Origin: Clostridiales bacterium
GTDB lineage: Bacteria > Bacillota > Clostridia > Christensenellales > Aristaeellaceae
Length of the DNA: 10,502 bases
Assembly (NCBI GenBank): GCA_012522875.1
Contig: JAAYJP010000182.1
Span: 1-10,502, forward strand
Reading direction: 5' to 3'
A program made the position numbers and the translations under genes. Below the pieces are notes generated by a model. That model saw only the letters and a list, made by a program, of their open reading frames with translations, did not search any database and was not told where the DNA came from. Positions 1-5,661 of the stretch are shown piece after piece. Every line of letters begins with the position of its first letter. The stretch's first letter is position 1.

Positions 1-24
1 ACCATCACCTTCAAGGTGATGTAA
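1..24 (+). CDS. 3' end of an upstream gene (partial, possibly a HATPase-type protein)
   Basis: The first 24 bases read in frame as TITFKVM followed by TAA, and the next gene starts 12 bases later behind a ribosome binding site, so an upstream + strand gene probably ends here. Seven residues cannot identify a family. The beta-strand-like ending resembles the C-terminus of GHKL/HATPase anti-sigma-type proteins, and such a gene often precedes the sensor hydrogenase in related clusters as I remember them. That identity is inference only. If correct, the operon has a second HATPase in addition to the one at 2898-3455, and the operon promoter lies outside the window. Confidence 0.4.
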   Translation, partial: TITFKVM

Positions 25-36
25 GCAGGAGAGAGG

Positions 37-1335
37 ATGACCAGCCGTTTCCATTCGGTCCGCCTGATTGAGGACAAGTGCCGTGGCTGCACCAACTGCC
101 TCAAACACTGCCCCACTGAGGCCATCAGGGTGTATGACAAGCGCGCCCACATCATTGATGAGCGTTGCATTGACTGCGGCGAGTGCATCCGCATCTGCGA
201 CTATCACGCCAAGGTGGCCCAAACCGACACGCTGGAAGACATCAAGCGATTTCCCCACCCGGTGGCGCTGCCGGCCCCCACCCTCTACGGCCAGTTCCGG
301 CATCTGACGGATATCAGCGTCATCTATGAGGCGCTGCTGTCCCTGGGCTTTAAAGAGGTGGCCGACGTGGCCCGGGGTGCTGACGTGGTGACGCTGGCCA
401 TCAGGCGCGCGCTGCGGGACCCCCAGCGGCCCCGCCCCCTGATCTCCTCCGCCTGCCCCACCATCACCCGCATCATCCAGGTGCGCTACCCGGCGCTGAT
501 CCCCAACATCATCAACCTCCGCCAGCCCATGGAGGTCGCGGCCCAGATTGCCAGGCGGGACTACGCCAGCAAGCACGGGGTGGCGCCTGAGGACATCGGC
601 ATCTTCTTCATCACGCCCTGCGCTGCCAAGATGACCTCTATCAGAAGCCCGATCGGGCACGCGAAGTCAGCGGTTGACGGGGCGATTTCCATCCTGGAGA
701 TCTACGGCCACATCGCCCCCCTGGTGGGCAAGATCAAGCCGGCCGGCAAGGTGCCTGAGTTCTCCCCCTTTGGCATGGGCTGGGCGGGCAGCGGCGGGGA
801 GCTTGACGCGGCGGCCCCCCGCAACAGCATCGCCGTGGACGGAATTGACAACGTCATCCGGGTGCTGGAGGAGATGGACAACAACACCATCACCGGCTTT
901 GACTATTTCGAGGGCTCCGCCTGCCTGGGCGGCTGCGTGGGAGGGCCGCTGAACTTTGAGAACAACTACCTGGCCCGCAACACCATCCAGACCATCCAGG
1001 ACGCGATGCCCAAAACCCAGCCCGAGCAGCTGGTGCGCTCAGCCGAACTGGCGCGGGACAGCCTGTATTTTGACCAGGAGATCCCGCCCAATGACAGCAT
1101 GAAGCTGCACGAGAGCATCGCTGGAGCCATTGAGCGGATGGAGGAGATGAACCGCATCATCGAGGAGCTGCCCGGCTACGACTGCGGCTCCTGCGGGTCG
1201 CCCACCTGCCGCTCCTTTGCCGAGGACATCGTCAGGGGCAATTCTTCCGAGCACGACTGCATCTATATCCTCAAGGATACCCTGAAGGTGATGGCCCAGA
1301 AGATGGTGGACATCTCCAAGACCAAGCGGGAATAG
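37..1335 (+). CDS. Sensor-type [FeFe] hydrogenase homologue with C-terminal Fe-S domain
   Basis: This 432-residue protein has two ferredoxin-type [4Fe-4S] motifs (Cys15/18/21/25 and 44/47/50/54), then a divergent H-cluster domain. Its motif 1 reads SSACP (Ala139, Cys140), motif 2 ITPCAAK (Cys195), and motif 3 GSACLGGC (Cys296, Cys300). All four expected ligands of the H-cluster [4Fe-4S] unit are present. The proton-relay cysteine is alanine, and the methionines usual in motifs 2 and 3 are Thr193 and Ser294. These changes typify putative sensory [FeFe] hydrogenases (group D type). Residues 380-408 form a further Fe-S domain (Cys383, 386, 391, 408). No PAS, kinase or transmembrane segment is seen. 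AGGAGAG lies just before the ATG. It is followed by the DRTGG and PHP genes. Its likely role is sensing H2 or redox state rather than turnover; the output partner is unknown. Confidence 0.9.
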   Translation: MTSRFHSVRLIEDKCRGCTNCLKHCPTEAIRVYDKRAHIIDERCIDCGECIRICDYHAKVAQTDTLEDIKRFPHPVALPAPTLYGQFRHLTDISVIYEALLSLGFKEVADVARGADVVTLAIRRALRDPQRPRPLISSACPTITRIIQVRYPALIPNIINLRQPMEVAAQIARRDYASKHGVAPEDIGIFFITPCAAKMTSIRSPIGHAKSAVDGAISILEIYGHIAPLVGKIKPAGKVPEFSPFGMGWAGSGGELDAAAPRNSIAVDGIDNVIRVLEEMDNNTITGFDYFEGSACLGGCVGGPLNFENNYLARNTIQTIQDAMPKTQPEQLVRSAELARDSLYFDQEIPPNDSMKLHESIAGAIERMEEMNRIIEELPGYDCGSCGSPTCRSFAEDIVRGNSSEHDCIYILKDTLKVMAQKMVDISKTKRE

Positions 1336-1339
1336 GAGG
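1335..1339 (+). promoter_or_regulatory. Ribosome binding site deciding a TTG start
   Basis: GGAGG shares its first base with the stop codon of the preceding gene and sits nine bases before TTG at 1349. No ATG or GTG in this frame gives the conserved N-terminus of the DRTGG family, so this site supports TTG initiation. Confidence 0.7.
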
Positions 1340-1348
1340 CAAGCGCCC

Positions 1349-1696
1349 TTGACAGTACAGGAACTGATGGCTTTGGCCCAGGCCCGGGAGCTGACCCCGG
1401 GGCTTGCCCTTGACGGCGGGGTGACCTGCGGCTATGTCTGCGACCTGCTCAGCTGGGTGATGGCCCGGGGCCAGGCGGGCATGGCCTGGGTGACGGTGCA
1501 GACCCACATGAACGTGGTGGCGGTGGCAAGCCTGCACGAGATGGCCTGCGTGATTCTGCCGGATGGCATCCTGATGGATGAGGCGCCCCTTGAGAAGGCC
1601 CGGGAGGAGGGGATTGTGGTCCTCAGCTCGCAGCTGTCTGCCTATGAGCTCTGCGGCCTCATGTATGCCGGGGGGCTGGCGGCGCCCGCGCGCTGA
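1349..1696 (+). CDS. DRTGG-domain protein of hydrogenase cluster
   Basis: The 115-residue product is a single DRTGG-like domain (PF07085 family), with the characteristic core VTCGYVCDLLSWVMARG at about residues 25-41 and TVQTHMNVVAVASL at about 49-62. In the family this fold occurs in phosphotransacetylase and pyrophosphatase regulators, where CBS or DRTGG domains bind nucleotides. The function of the stand-alone form next to [FeFe] hydrogenases is unknown. The start is TTG with GGAGG nine bases upstream. It lies 13 bases after the sensor hydrogenase gene, and the PHP gene starts one base after its stop, so it is certainly co-transcribed. A nucleotide-sensing adaptor role in the signalling branch is inference. 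Confidence 0.88.
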   Translation: MTVQELMALAQARELTPGLALDGGVTCGYVCDLLSWVMARGQAGMAWVTVQTHMNVVAVASLHEMACVILPDGILMDEAPLEKAREEGIVVLSSQLSAYELCGLMYAGGLAAPAR

Positions 1697-1697
1697 G

Positions 1698-2384
1698 GTG
1701 CTCTACTACGACCTCCACATCCATTCGGCGCTGTCCCCCTGCGCTGAGGATGAGATGACGCCCCACAATGTCTGCGCCATGGCGGCGCTCAAGGGCCTGG
1801 ATCTGATCGCCCTGACCGACCACAACGCCGCGGGCAACCTGCGCTCCTTTGAGGAGGCGGCGCTGGCGCGGGGGCTGATGTTCCTGCCGGGGATTGAGGT
1901 GACCACGGCCGAGGAGGTGCACATCCTCACCTACTTCCCCACGGTGGACGCGGCGGAAGCCATGGGGGCCTGGTGCCGGGAGCAGCTGATGGGGCAGCGC
2001 AACAAGCCCGAGTTCTTTGGCACACAGCGGCTTTTTGGCAGCCGGGACGAGCCCAGGGGGGAGGAGGAAGCCCTCCTCATCGGCGCCCTGGCGGCCGACC
2101 TGGGCCAGGTCTGCAAAAAAGCCCGGGGACTTGGCGGGGTGCCGGTGCCGGCCCATGTGTTCAGGAGCTTCGGCCTGATGACGGTGCTGGGGTTTTTCCC
2201 GGCTGAGTCAGGCTTCCTGACTGCGGAGACCAAGCCGGGTGAACAGCTGCCAGCGGGCATGGTAGCGCTTCACTCCTCAGACGCCCACACCCTGGGCGCC
2301 ATCGCGGAGCGGGAGCACGCGCTGCCGGTGTCAGCGCGCACCAATCAGGCGGTGTTGGGGTTTCTCCTTGACCACAAGGTTTAG
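1698..2384 (+). CDS. PHP-domain metal-dependent phosphoesterase
   Basis: The product from GTG 1698 is 228 residues, beginning MLYYDLHIHSALSPC. It has a full PHP metal set: His7 and His9 (HxH), Asp41-His42 (TDHN), Glu67 (GIEVT), His75, His153 (PAHV), and Asp195/His197 (SDAH). PHP enzymes of the TrpH/YciV type hydrolyse phosphoesters such as nucleotide 3',5'-bisphosphates or RNA 5' ends, and others remove phosphate from proteins or histidinol phosphate; the substrate here is unknown. The frame stays open back to 1578, but residues before 1698 overlap the DRTGG gene and look non-homologous. GTG one base after the DRTGG stop (TGAGGTG) suggests termination-reinitiation. No clear separate Shine-Dalgarno site is seen, so ATG 1665 (11 residues longer) remains a less likely alternative. 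Confidence 0.85.
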   Translation: MLYYDLHIHSALSPCAEDEMTPHNVCAMAALKGLDLIALTDHNAAGNLRSFEEAALARGLMFLPGIEVTTAEEVHILTYFPTVDAAEAMGAWCREQLMGQRNKPEFFGTQRLFGSRDEPRGEEEALLIGALAADLGQVCKKARGLGGVPVPAHVFRSFGLMTVLGFFPAESGFLTAETKPGEQLPAGMVALHSSDAHTLGAIAEREHALPVSARTNQAVLGFLLDHKV

Positions 2385-2427
2385 CAAAATATCTACCCTA
2401 TCATCAAAGAAAGAAGGAAAGGCGCTC
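2385..2427 (+). other. AT-rich 43-base gap before hydC
   Basis: This is the longest gap within the hydrogenase part of the operon and is far more AT-rich than the flanking genes. It contains a TATCAT hexamer at 2399-2404 but no convincing -35 at proper spacing, plus the hydC ribosome binding site. No terminator-like hairpin is seen. Confidence 0.5.
2414..2422 (+). promoter_or_regulatory. hydC ribosome binding site
   Basis: AAGGAAAGG ends five bases before ATG 2428. It selects this start over the in-frame ATG at 2368, which lies inside the PHP gene and would add 20 lysine/serine-rich residues not expected in NuoE-like proteins. Confidence 0.7.
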
Positions 2428-2898
2428 ATGGAAGTAACACAGGACAAGTACGCACAGCTTCAACAGGTGATCGACGAGTATAAGGACCAGCAGGGGCCAT
2501 TGATGCCTGTTATGCAGGCTGCTCAGGAGATTTTCGGCTGCCTCCCCCAGGATGTGCAGGAGAAGATCGCCGATGGGCTGAACATCACATTAAGCGATGT
2601 GTATGGCGTGGCCACCTTTTATTCCCAGTTCGCGCTGGCGCCCAAGGGGACTCACGTGATCAACGTCTGCATGGGCACAGCCTGCTATGTGAAGGGCGCC
2701 CAGGCGGTGCTGGACAAGCTGTCGGAATCCCTGGGGGTGAAGCCCGGCGGTACCACGGCTGATGGCAAGTTCACCCTGCAGGCAACCCGCTGCATCGGCG
2801 CCTGCGGCCTGGCCCCGGTCATCATGGTGGACGAGGATGTTCACGGGCGCCTGTCGCCTGAGGACGTGCCCGCCATCCTGGCAAAGTACGAGGACTGA
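2428..2898 (+). CDS. hydC: NuoE-like [2Fe-2S] subunit of bifurcating [FeFe] hydrogenase (HydC/HndA)
   Basis: From ATG 2428 the product is 156 residues, the usual size for NuoE/HydC. An N-terminal helical part is followed by a thioredoxin-fold [2Fe-2S] domain with ligands Cys81, Cys86, Cys122 and Cys126 (VCMGTACYVKG and TRCIGACGLAP). In HydABC and Hnd complexes this subunit binds HydB and carries a [2Fe-2S] cluster near the FMN; it may change conformation during bifurcation. The product is cytosolic, with no signal peptide. The stop codon shares one base with the start of the HATPase gene (TGATG), implying coupled translation. Family identity is secure; the bifurcating role rests on the neighbouring hydB and hydA. 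Confidence 0.95.
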   Translation: MEVTQDKYAQLQQVIDEYKDQQGPLMPVMQAAQEIFGCLPQDVQEKIADGLNITLSDVYGVATFYSQFALAPKGTHVINVCMGTACYVKGAQAVLDKLSESLGVKPGGTTADGKFTLQATRCIGACGLAPVIMVDEDVHGRLSPEDVPAILAKYED

Positions 2899-3455
2899 TG
2901 CGCGACCTGTCCCTTCACCTGACTGACCTGTGCCAGAACAGCATCCAGGCGGGGGCACAGCTGGTGGAGGTCAGCCTGGCGCTGGCGGATGAGGGAAAGC
3001 TGACGCTGGTCATCCAGGATGACGGGCACGGCATGGACGCGGACACCCTGGGCAGGGTGCACAGCCCTTTTACCACCCACCGCACCACCCGCAAGGTGGG
3101 CATGGGCATCCCGCTGACAGAGAACAACGCGGTGGCCACCGGCGGCGGGCTTGAGGTGATCAGCAGCCCCGGGAAGGGCACCACCCTGACAGCCACCTTT
3201 TTCACCCGCCACATCGACTGCCCCCCGCTGGGGGACCTGGCGGAGACCATGGCCACCCTGATCCTGGCAAATCCTGAGGCGATGGATTTCACCCTCAGCC
3301 TGCGCTCCCCCAAGGGGGAGGAGCGGCTGGACACCCGGGAGATCCGCCAGGCGCTGGGGGAGGATGTGCCGCTGAACACCCCAGAGGTGGTCCAGTGGAT
3401 GATTCAAGCCACACAAGATATGATTCAACAGATTTTTGGAGGAGAGCTGCAATGA
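2898..3455 (+). CDS. HATPase (GHKL) protein, anti-sigma/serine-kinase-like
   Basis: A 185-residue cytosolic ATPase-fold protein. It shows the N-box (DLCQNSIQAGA, Asn14), the G1 box DDGHGM (41-46), a PFTTHRTTR lid segment (57-65), the G2 box VGMGIPL (67-73) and the G3 box GKGTTLT (92-98). No dimerisation/phosphoacceptor histidine domain, receiver or membrane segment is present, so it is not a classical sensor kinase. RsbW/SpoIIAB-type anti-sigma kinases have the same minimal form. Residues 103-185 form an extra C-terminal region, including CPPLGDLAETMATLI, which I recall as conserved in hydrogenase-cluster members but cannot assign. Its start overlaps the hydC stop by one base and its end overlaps hndB by four. 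Its position between enzyme genes suggests a regulator or assembly factor of this hydrogenase; the target is unknown. Confidence 0.88.
   Translation: MRDLSLHLTDLCQNSIQAGAQLVEVSLALADEGKLTLVIQDDGHGMDADTLGRVHSPFTTHRTTRKVGMGIPLTENNAVATGGGLEVISSPGKGTTLTATFFTRHIDCPPLGDLAETMATLILANPEAMDFTLSLRSPKGEERLDTREIRQALGEDVPLNTPEVVQWMIQATQDMIQQIFGGELQ
3438..3446 (+). promoter_or_regulatory. Strong ribosome binding site for hndB
   Basis: GGAGGAGAG inside the last codons of the HATPase gene sits five bases before ATG 3452 and selects that start over the upstream in-frame ATG at 3395. Confidence 0.7.
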
Positions 3456-3856
3456 AAACAATGGCCGAACTGGAAGCAATCCGCAAGCAGACCCTGGACA
3501 GGATCAACCTGCGCAAGGAGGACAAAGAGGACGAGGTGCGCGTGGTGGTGGGCATGGCCACCTGCGGCATCGCGGCGGGCGCACGCCCTGTGATGATGGC
3601 CTTTTTGACCGAGGCCACCAAAAGGCATTTGAGCAATGTCACCGTGTCCCAGACCGGCTGCATCGGCATGTGCCGCTATGAGCCCATGGCCGATGTGTTT
3701 GTGCCCGGGCAGAACAAGGTCACCTACGTAAACCTGGACGAGGGCAAGGCCAGGCGCATCATCACCGAGCACATCGTCAACGGCAACCCGGTGGTGGAGT
3801 ATATGATCGCCGCTGATCCCAAACCAATGTCTGACAGCAAGGGGGATTCCAAATGA
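3452..3856 (+). CDS. hndB: Thioredoxin-like ferredoxin-type subunit, HndB family
   Basis: The 134-residue product matches HndB-type thioredoxin-like proteins found beside NuoE, NuoF and [FeFe] hydrogenase subunits. The conserved segments are GMATCGIAAGA (Cys38) and TGCIGMC (Cys70, Cys74). Only three of the four cysteines of a [2Fe-2S] thioredoxin-like ferredoxin are present: the second ligand position falls near Gly43. As I recall, this three-cysteine pattern is normal for HndB, so cluster binding is uncertain. Its role in the tetrameric Hnd complex is poorly defined, possibly assembly or electron transfer. It overlaps the HATPase gene and hydB by four bases each (ATGA). An N-terminal lysine/glutamate-rich helix precedes the fold. 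Confidence 0.9.
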   Translation: MKTMAELEAIRKQTLDRINLRKEDKEDEVRVVVGMATCGIAAGARPVMMAFLTEATKRHLSNVTVSQTGCIGMCRYEPMADVFVPGQNKVTYVNLDEGKARRIITEHIVNGNPVVEYMIAADPKPMSDSKGDSK

Positions 3857-5646
3857 ATTTCTATCGCTCGCATATCCTGGTGTGCGGCGGCACCGGCTGC
3901 ACCTCTTCCGGCTCTGACAAAATCCACGAGCGCTTTGACCAGAAACTGGCGGAGCACGGCCTTGACAAGGAAGTCAGCGTCGTCAAAACCGGCTGCTTTG
4001 GCCTGTGCGAAGCGGGCCCCGTGGTCATCGTCTACCCGGAAGGCACCTTCTATTCCCACATCAAGGTGGAGGATGTGGACGAGATCGTGGCCGAGCACCT
4101 GCTCAAGGGCCGCATCGTGCGCCACCTGGTCTACCACGAGAAGGGCGAGCACCCCGAGGTGGGCCGCGCGCTCAATGACATCGGCTTTTACAAGCACCAG
4201 ACCCGGGTGGCACTGCGCAACTGCGGCGTGATCGACCCGGAGAACATCGACGAGTACATTGCCTTTGACGGTTACATGGCCCTGGGCCGTGCGCTCAATG
4301 AGATGAAGCCTGAGGACGTGATCCAGGTGATCAAGGATTCAGGCCTCCGGGGCAGAGGAGGCGGCGGCTTCCCCACCGGGCTCAAGTGGCAGCTGACCGC
4401 CCAGACGCCTGGGGAGAAGAAATACGTGGTCTGCAACGCCGACGAAGGGGACCCGGGGGCCTTTATGGACCGCTCGGTGCTGGAGGGCGATCCCCACGCG
4501 GTGCTGGAGGCGATGGTGCTGTGCGGCTATGCCATCGGCTCTGATGAGGGCTTTATCTATGTGCGCGCGGAGTATCCCATCGCGGTCAAGCGGCTTGAGA
4601 TCGCGCTGAGGCAGGCCCGGGAATATGGGCTGTTGGGCCAGAACATCCTGGGCAGCGGCTTCAACTTCGACATCCACATCCGCCTGGGCGCCGGCGCTTT
4701 TGTGTGCGGCGAGGAGATGGCCCTGATGACCTCCATCGAAGGCCACCGCGGCGAGCCCCGGCCCAAGCCGCCCTTCCCGGCGGTCCAGGGGCTGTTTGAC
4801 AAGCCCACTAACATCAACAACGTAGAGACCTTTGCCAACATCCCCCAGATCATCATCAAGGGTGCTGAGTGGTTTAAGGGCATGGGCACCCAGCGCTCCC
4901 CCGGCACCAAGGTGTTTGCCCTGGGCGGGAAGATCAACAACACCGGCCTGGTGGAGGTGCCCATGGGCACGCCGCTGAAGACCGTCATCTACGACATCGG
5001 CGGCGGCATCCCCAAGGGCAAGGCCTTCAAGGCTGTGCAGACCGGCGGCCCCTCCGGCGGCTGCATCCCCATGAGCCTGATTGATGTGCCTATTGAGTAT
5101 GACTCATTGGTTCAGATCGGCTCCATGATGGGCTCCGGCGGCATGATCGTGATGGACGAAGACAACTGCATGGTGGACATCGCCCGGTTCTTCCTGGACT
5201 TCACGGTGGACGAATCCTGCGGCAAGTGCACCCCCTGCCGGGTGGGCACCAGGCGCATGCTTGAGATGCTTGACCGGATTGTGGCCGGCAAGGGCGAGGA
5301 GGGCGACATTGAAAAGCTCCAGCGCCTGGCCGAATCCATCAAGGATACAGCGCTGTGCGGCCTGGGCCAGACTGCGCCCAACCCCGTGCTGTCCACCATC
5401 AAGTACTTCCGCGATGAGTATGAAGCCCACATCAGGGACAAACAGTGCCCGGCCCACCACTGCAAGGAGCTCTTGCACCTGGAGATCACCGACAAGTGCC
5501 GCGGCTGCACCGCCTGCGCCAGGGTATGCCCGGTGGGCGCCATCACCGGCGAGGCCCGGGGCAAGCATGAGATTGACATCGACAAGTGCATCAAATGCGA
5601 TTCATGCATTGAAAAATGCCGCTTTGACGCCATCATCAAGGTCTGA
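3853..5646 (+). CDS. hydB: NuoF-like FMN/Fe-S subunit of bifurcating [FeFe] hydrogenase (HydB/HndC)
   Basis: This 597-residue diaphorase subunit has the full HydB layout. There is an N-terminal thioredoxin-like [2Fe-2S] domain (Cys11, 16, 48, 52). A NuoF core follows, with glycine-rich FMN/NADH motifs GLRGRGGGGFPTG (164-176) and GAGAFVCGEE (279-288). The NuoF [4Fe-4S] motif ESCGKCTPCRVG uses Cys456, 459, 462 and later Cys502. The C-terminus has two ferredoxin [4Fe-4S] motifs (Cys549/552/555/559 and 579/582/585/589). The short CPAHHC segment (532-537) just before the ferredoxin domain could bind metal; this is inference. In characterised HydABC enzymes the FMN exchanges electrons with NAD(H) and divides them between hydrogenase and ferredoxin branches. 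The start overlaps the hndB stop by four bases. Cytosolic. Confidence 0.96.
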   Translation: MNFYRSHILVCGGTGCTSSGSDKIHERFDQKLAEHGLDKEVSVVKTGCFGLCEAGPVVIVYPEGTFYSHIKVEDVDEIVAEHLLKGRIVRHLVYHEKGEHPEVGRALNDIGFYKHQTRVALRNCGVIDPENIDEYIAFDGYMALGRALNEMKPEDVIQVIKDSGLRGRGGGGFPTGLKWQLTAQTPGEKKYVVCNADEGDPGAFMDRSVLEGDPHAVLEAMVLCGYAIGSDEGFIYVRAEYPIAVKRLEIALRQAREYGLLGQNILGSGFNFDIHIRLGAGAFVCGEEMALMTSIEGHRGEPRPKPPFPAVQGLFDKPTNINNVETFANIPQIIIKGAEWFKGMGTQRSPGTKVFALGGKINNTGLVEVPMGTPLKTVIYDIGGGIPKGKAFKAVQTGGPSGGCIPMSLIDVPIEYDSLVQIGSMMGSGGMIVMDEDNCMVDIARFFLDFTVDESCGKCTPCRVGTRRMLEMLDRIVAGKGEEGDIEKLQRLAESIKDTALCGLGQTAPNPVLSTIKYFRDEYEAHIRDKQCPAHHCKELLHLEITDKCRGCTACARVCPVGAITGEARGKHEIDIDKCIKCDSCIEKCRFDAIIKV

Positions 5647-5647
5647 C

Positions 5648-5658
5648 GGGAGGAGAGG
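5648..5658 (+). promoter_or_regulatory. hydA ribosome binding site
   Basis: The purine-rich run GGGAGGAGAGG in the 15-base gap after hydB ends a few bases before ATG 5662. It fits this start better than the in-frame ATG at 5668. Confidence 0.65.
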
Positions 5659-5661
5659 CAT

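Noticed and set aside
1578..1697. Upstream extension of the PHP gene
   Set aside because: These codons overlap the DRTGG gene out of frame, are Arg/Pro/Ser-rich and precede the conserved YYDLHIHS start.
1659..2156. Antisense open frame of 165 codons over the PHP gene
   Set aside because: The opposite strand encodes a complete PHP metal site; the antisense product is His/Gly/Arg-rich low-information sequence.
2368..2404. TTGACC/TATCAT pair as a standard promoter
   Set aside because: The spacer is 25 bases, well outside the usual 16-18; kept only as a weak finding.
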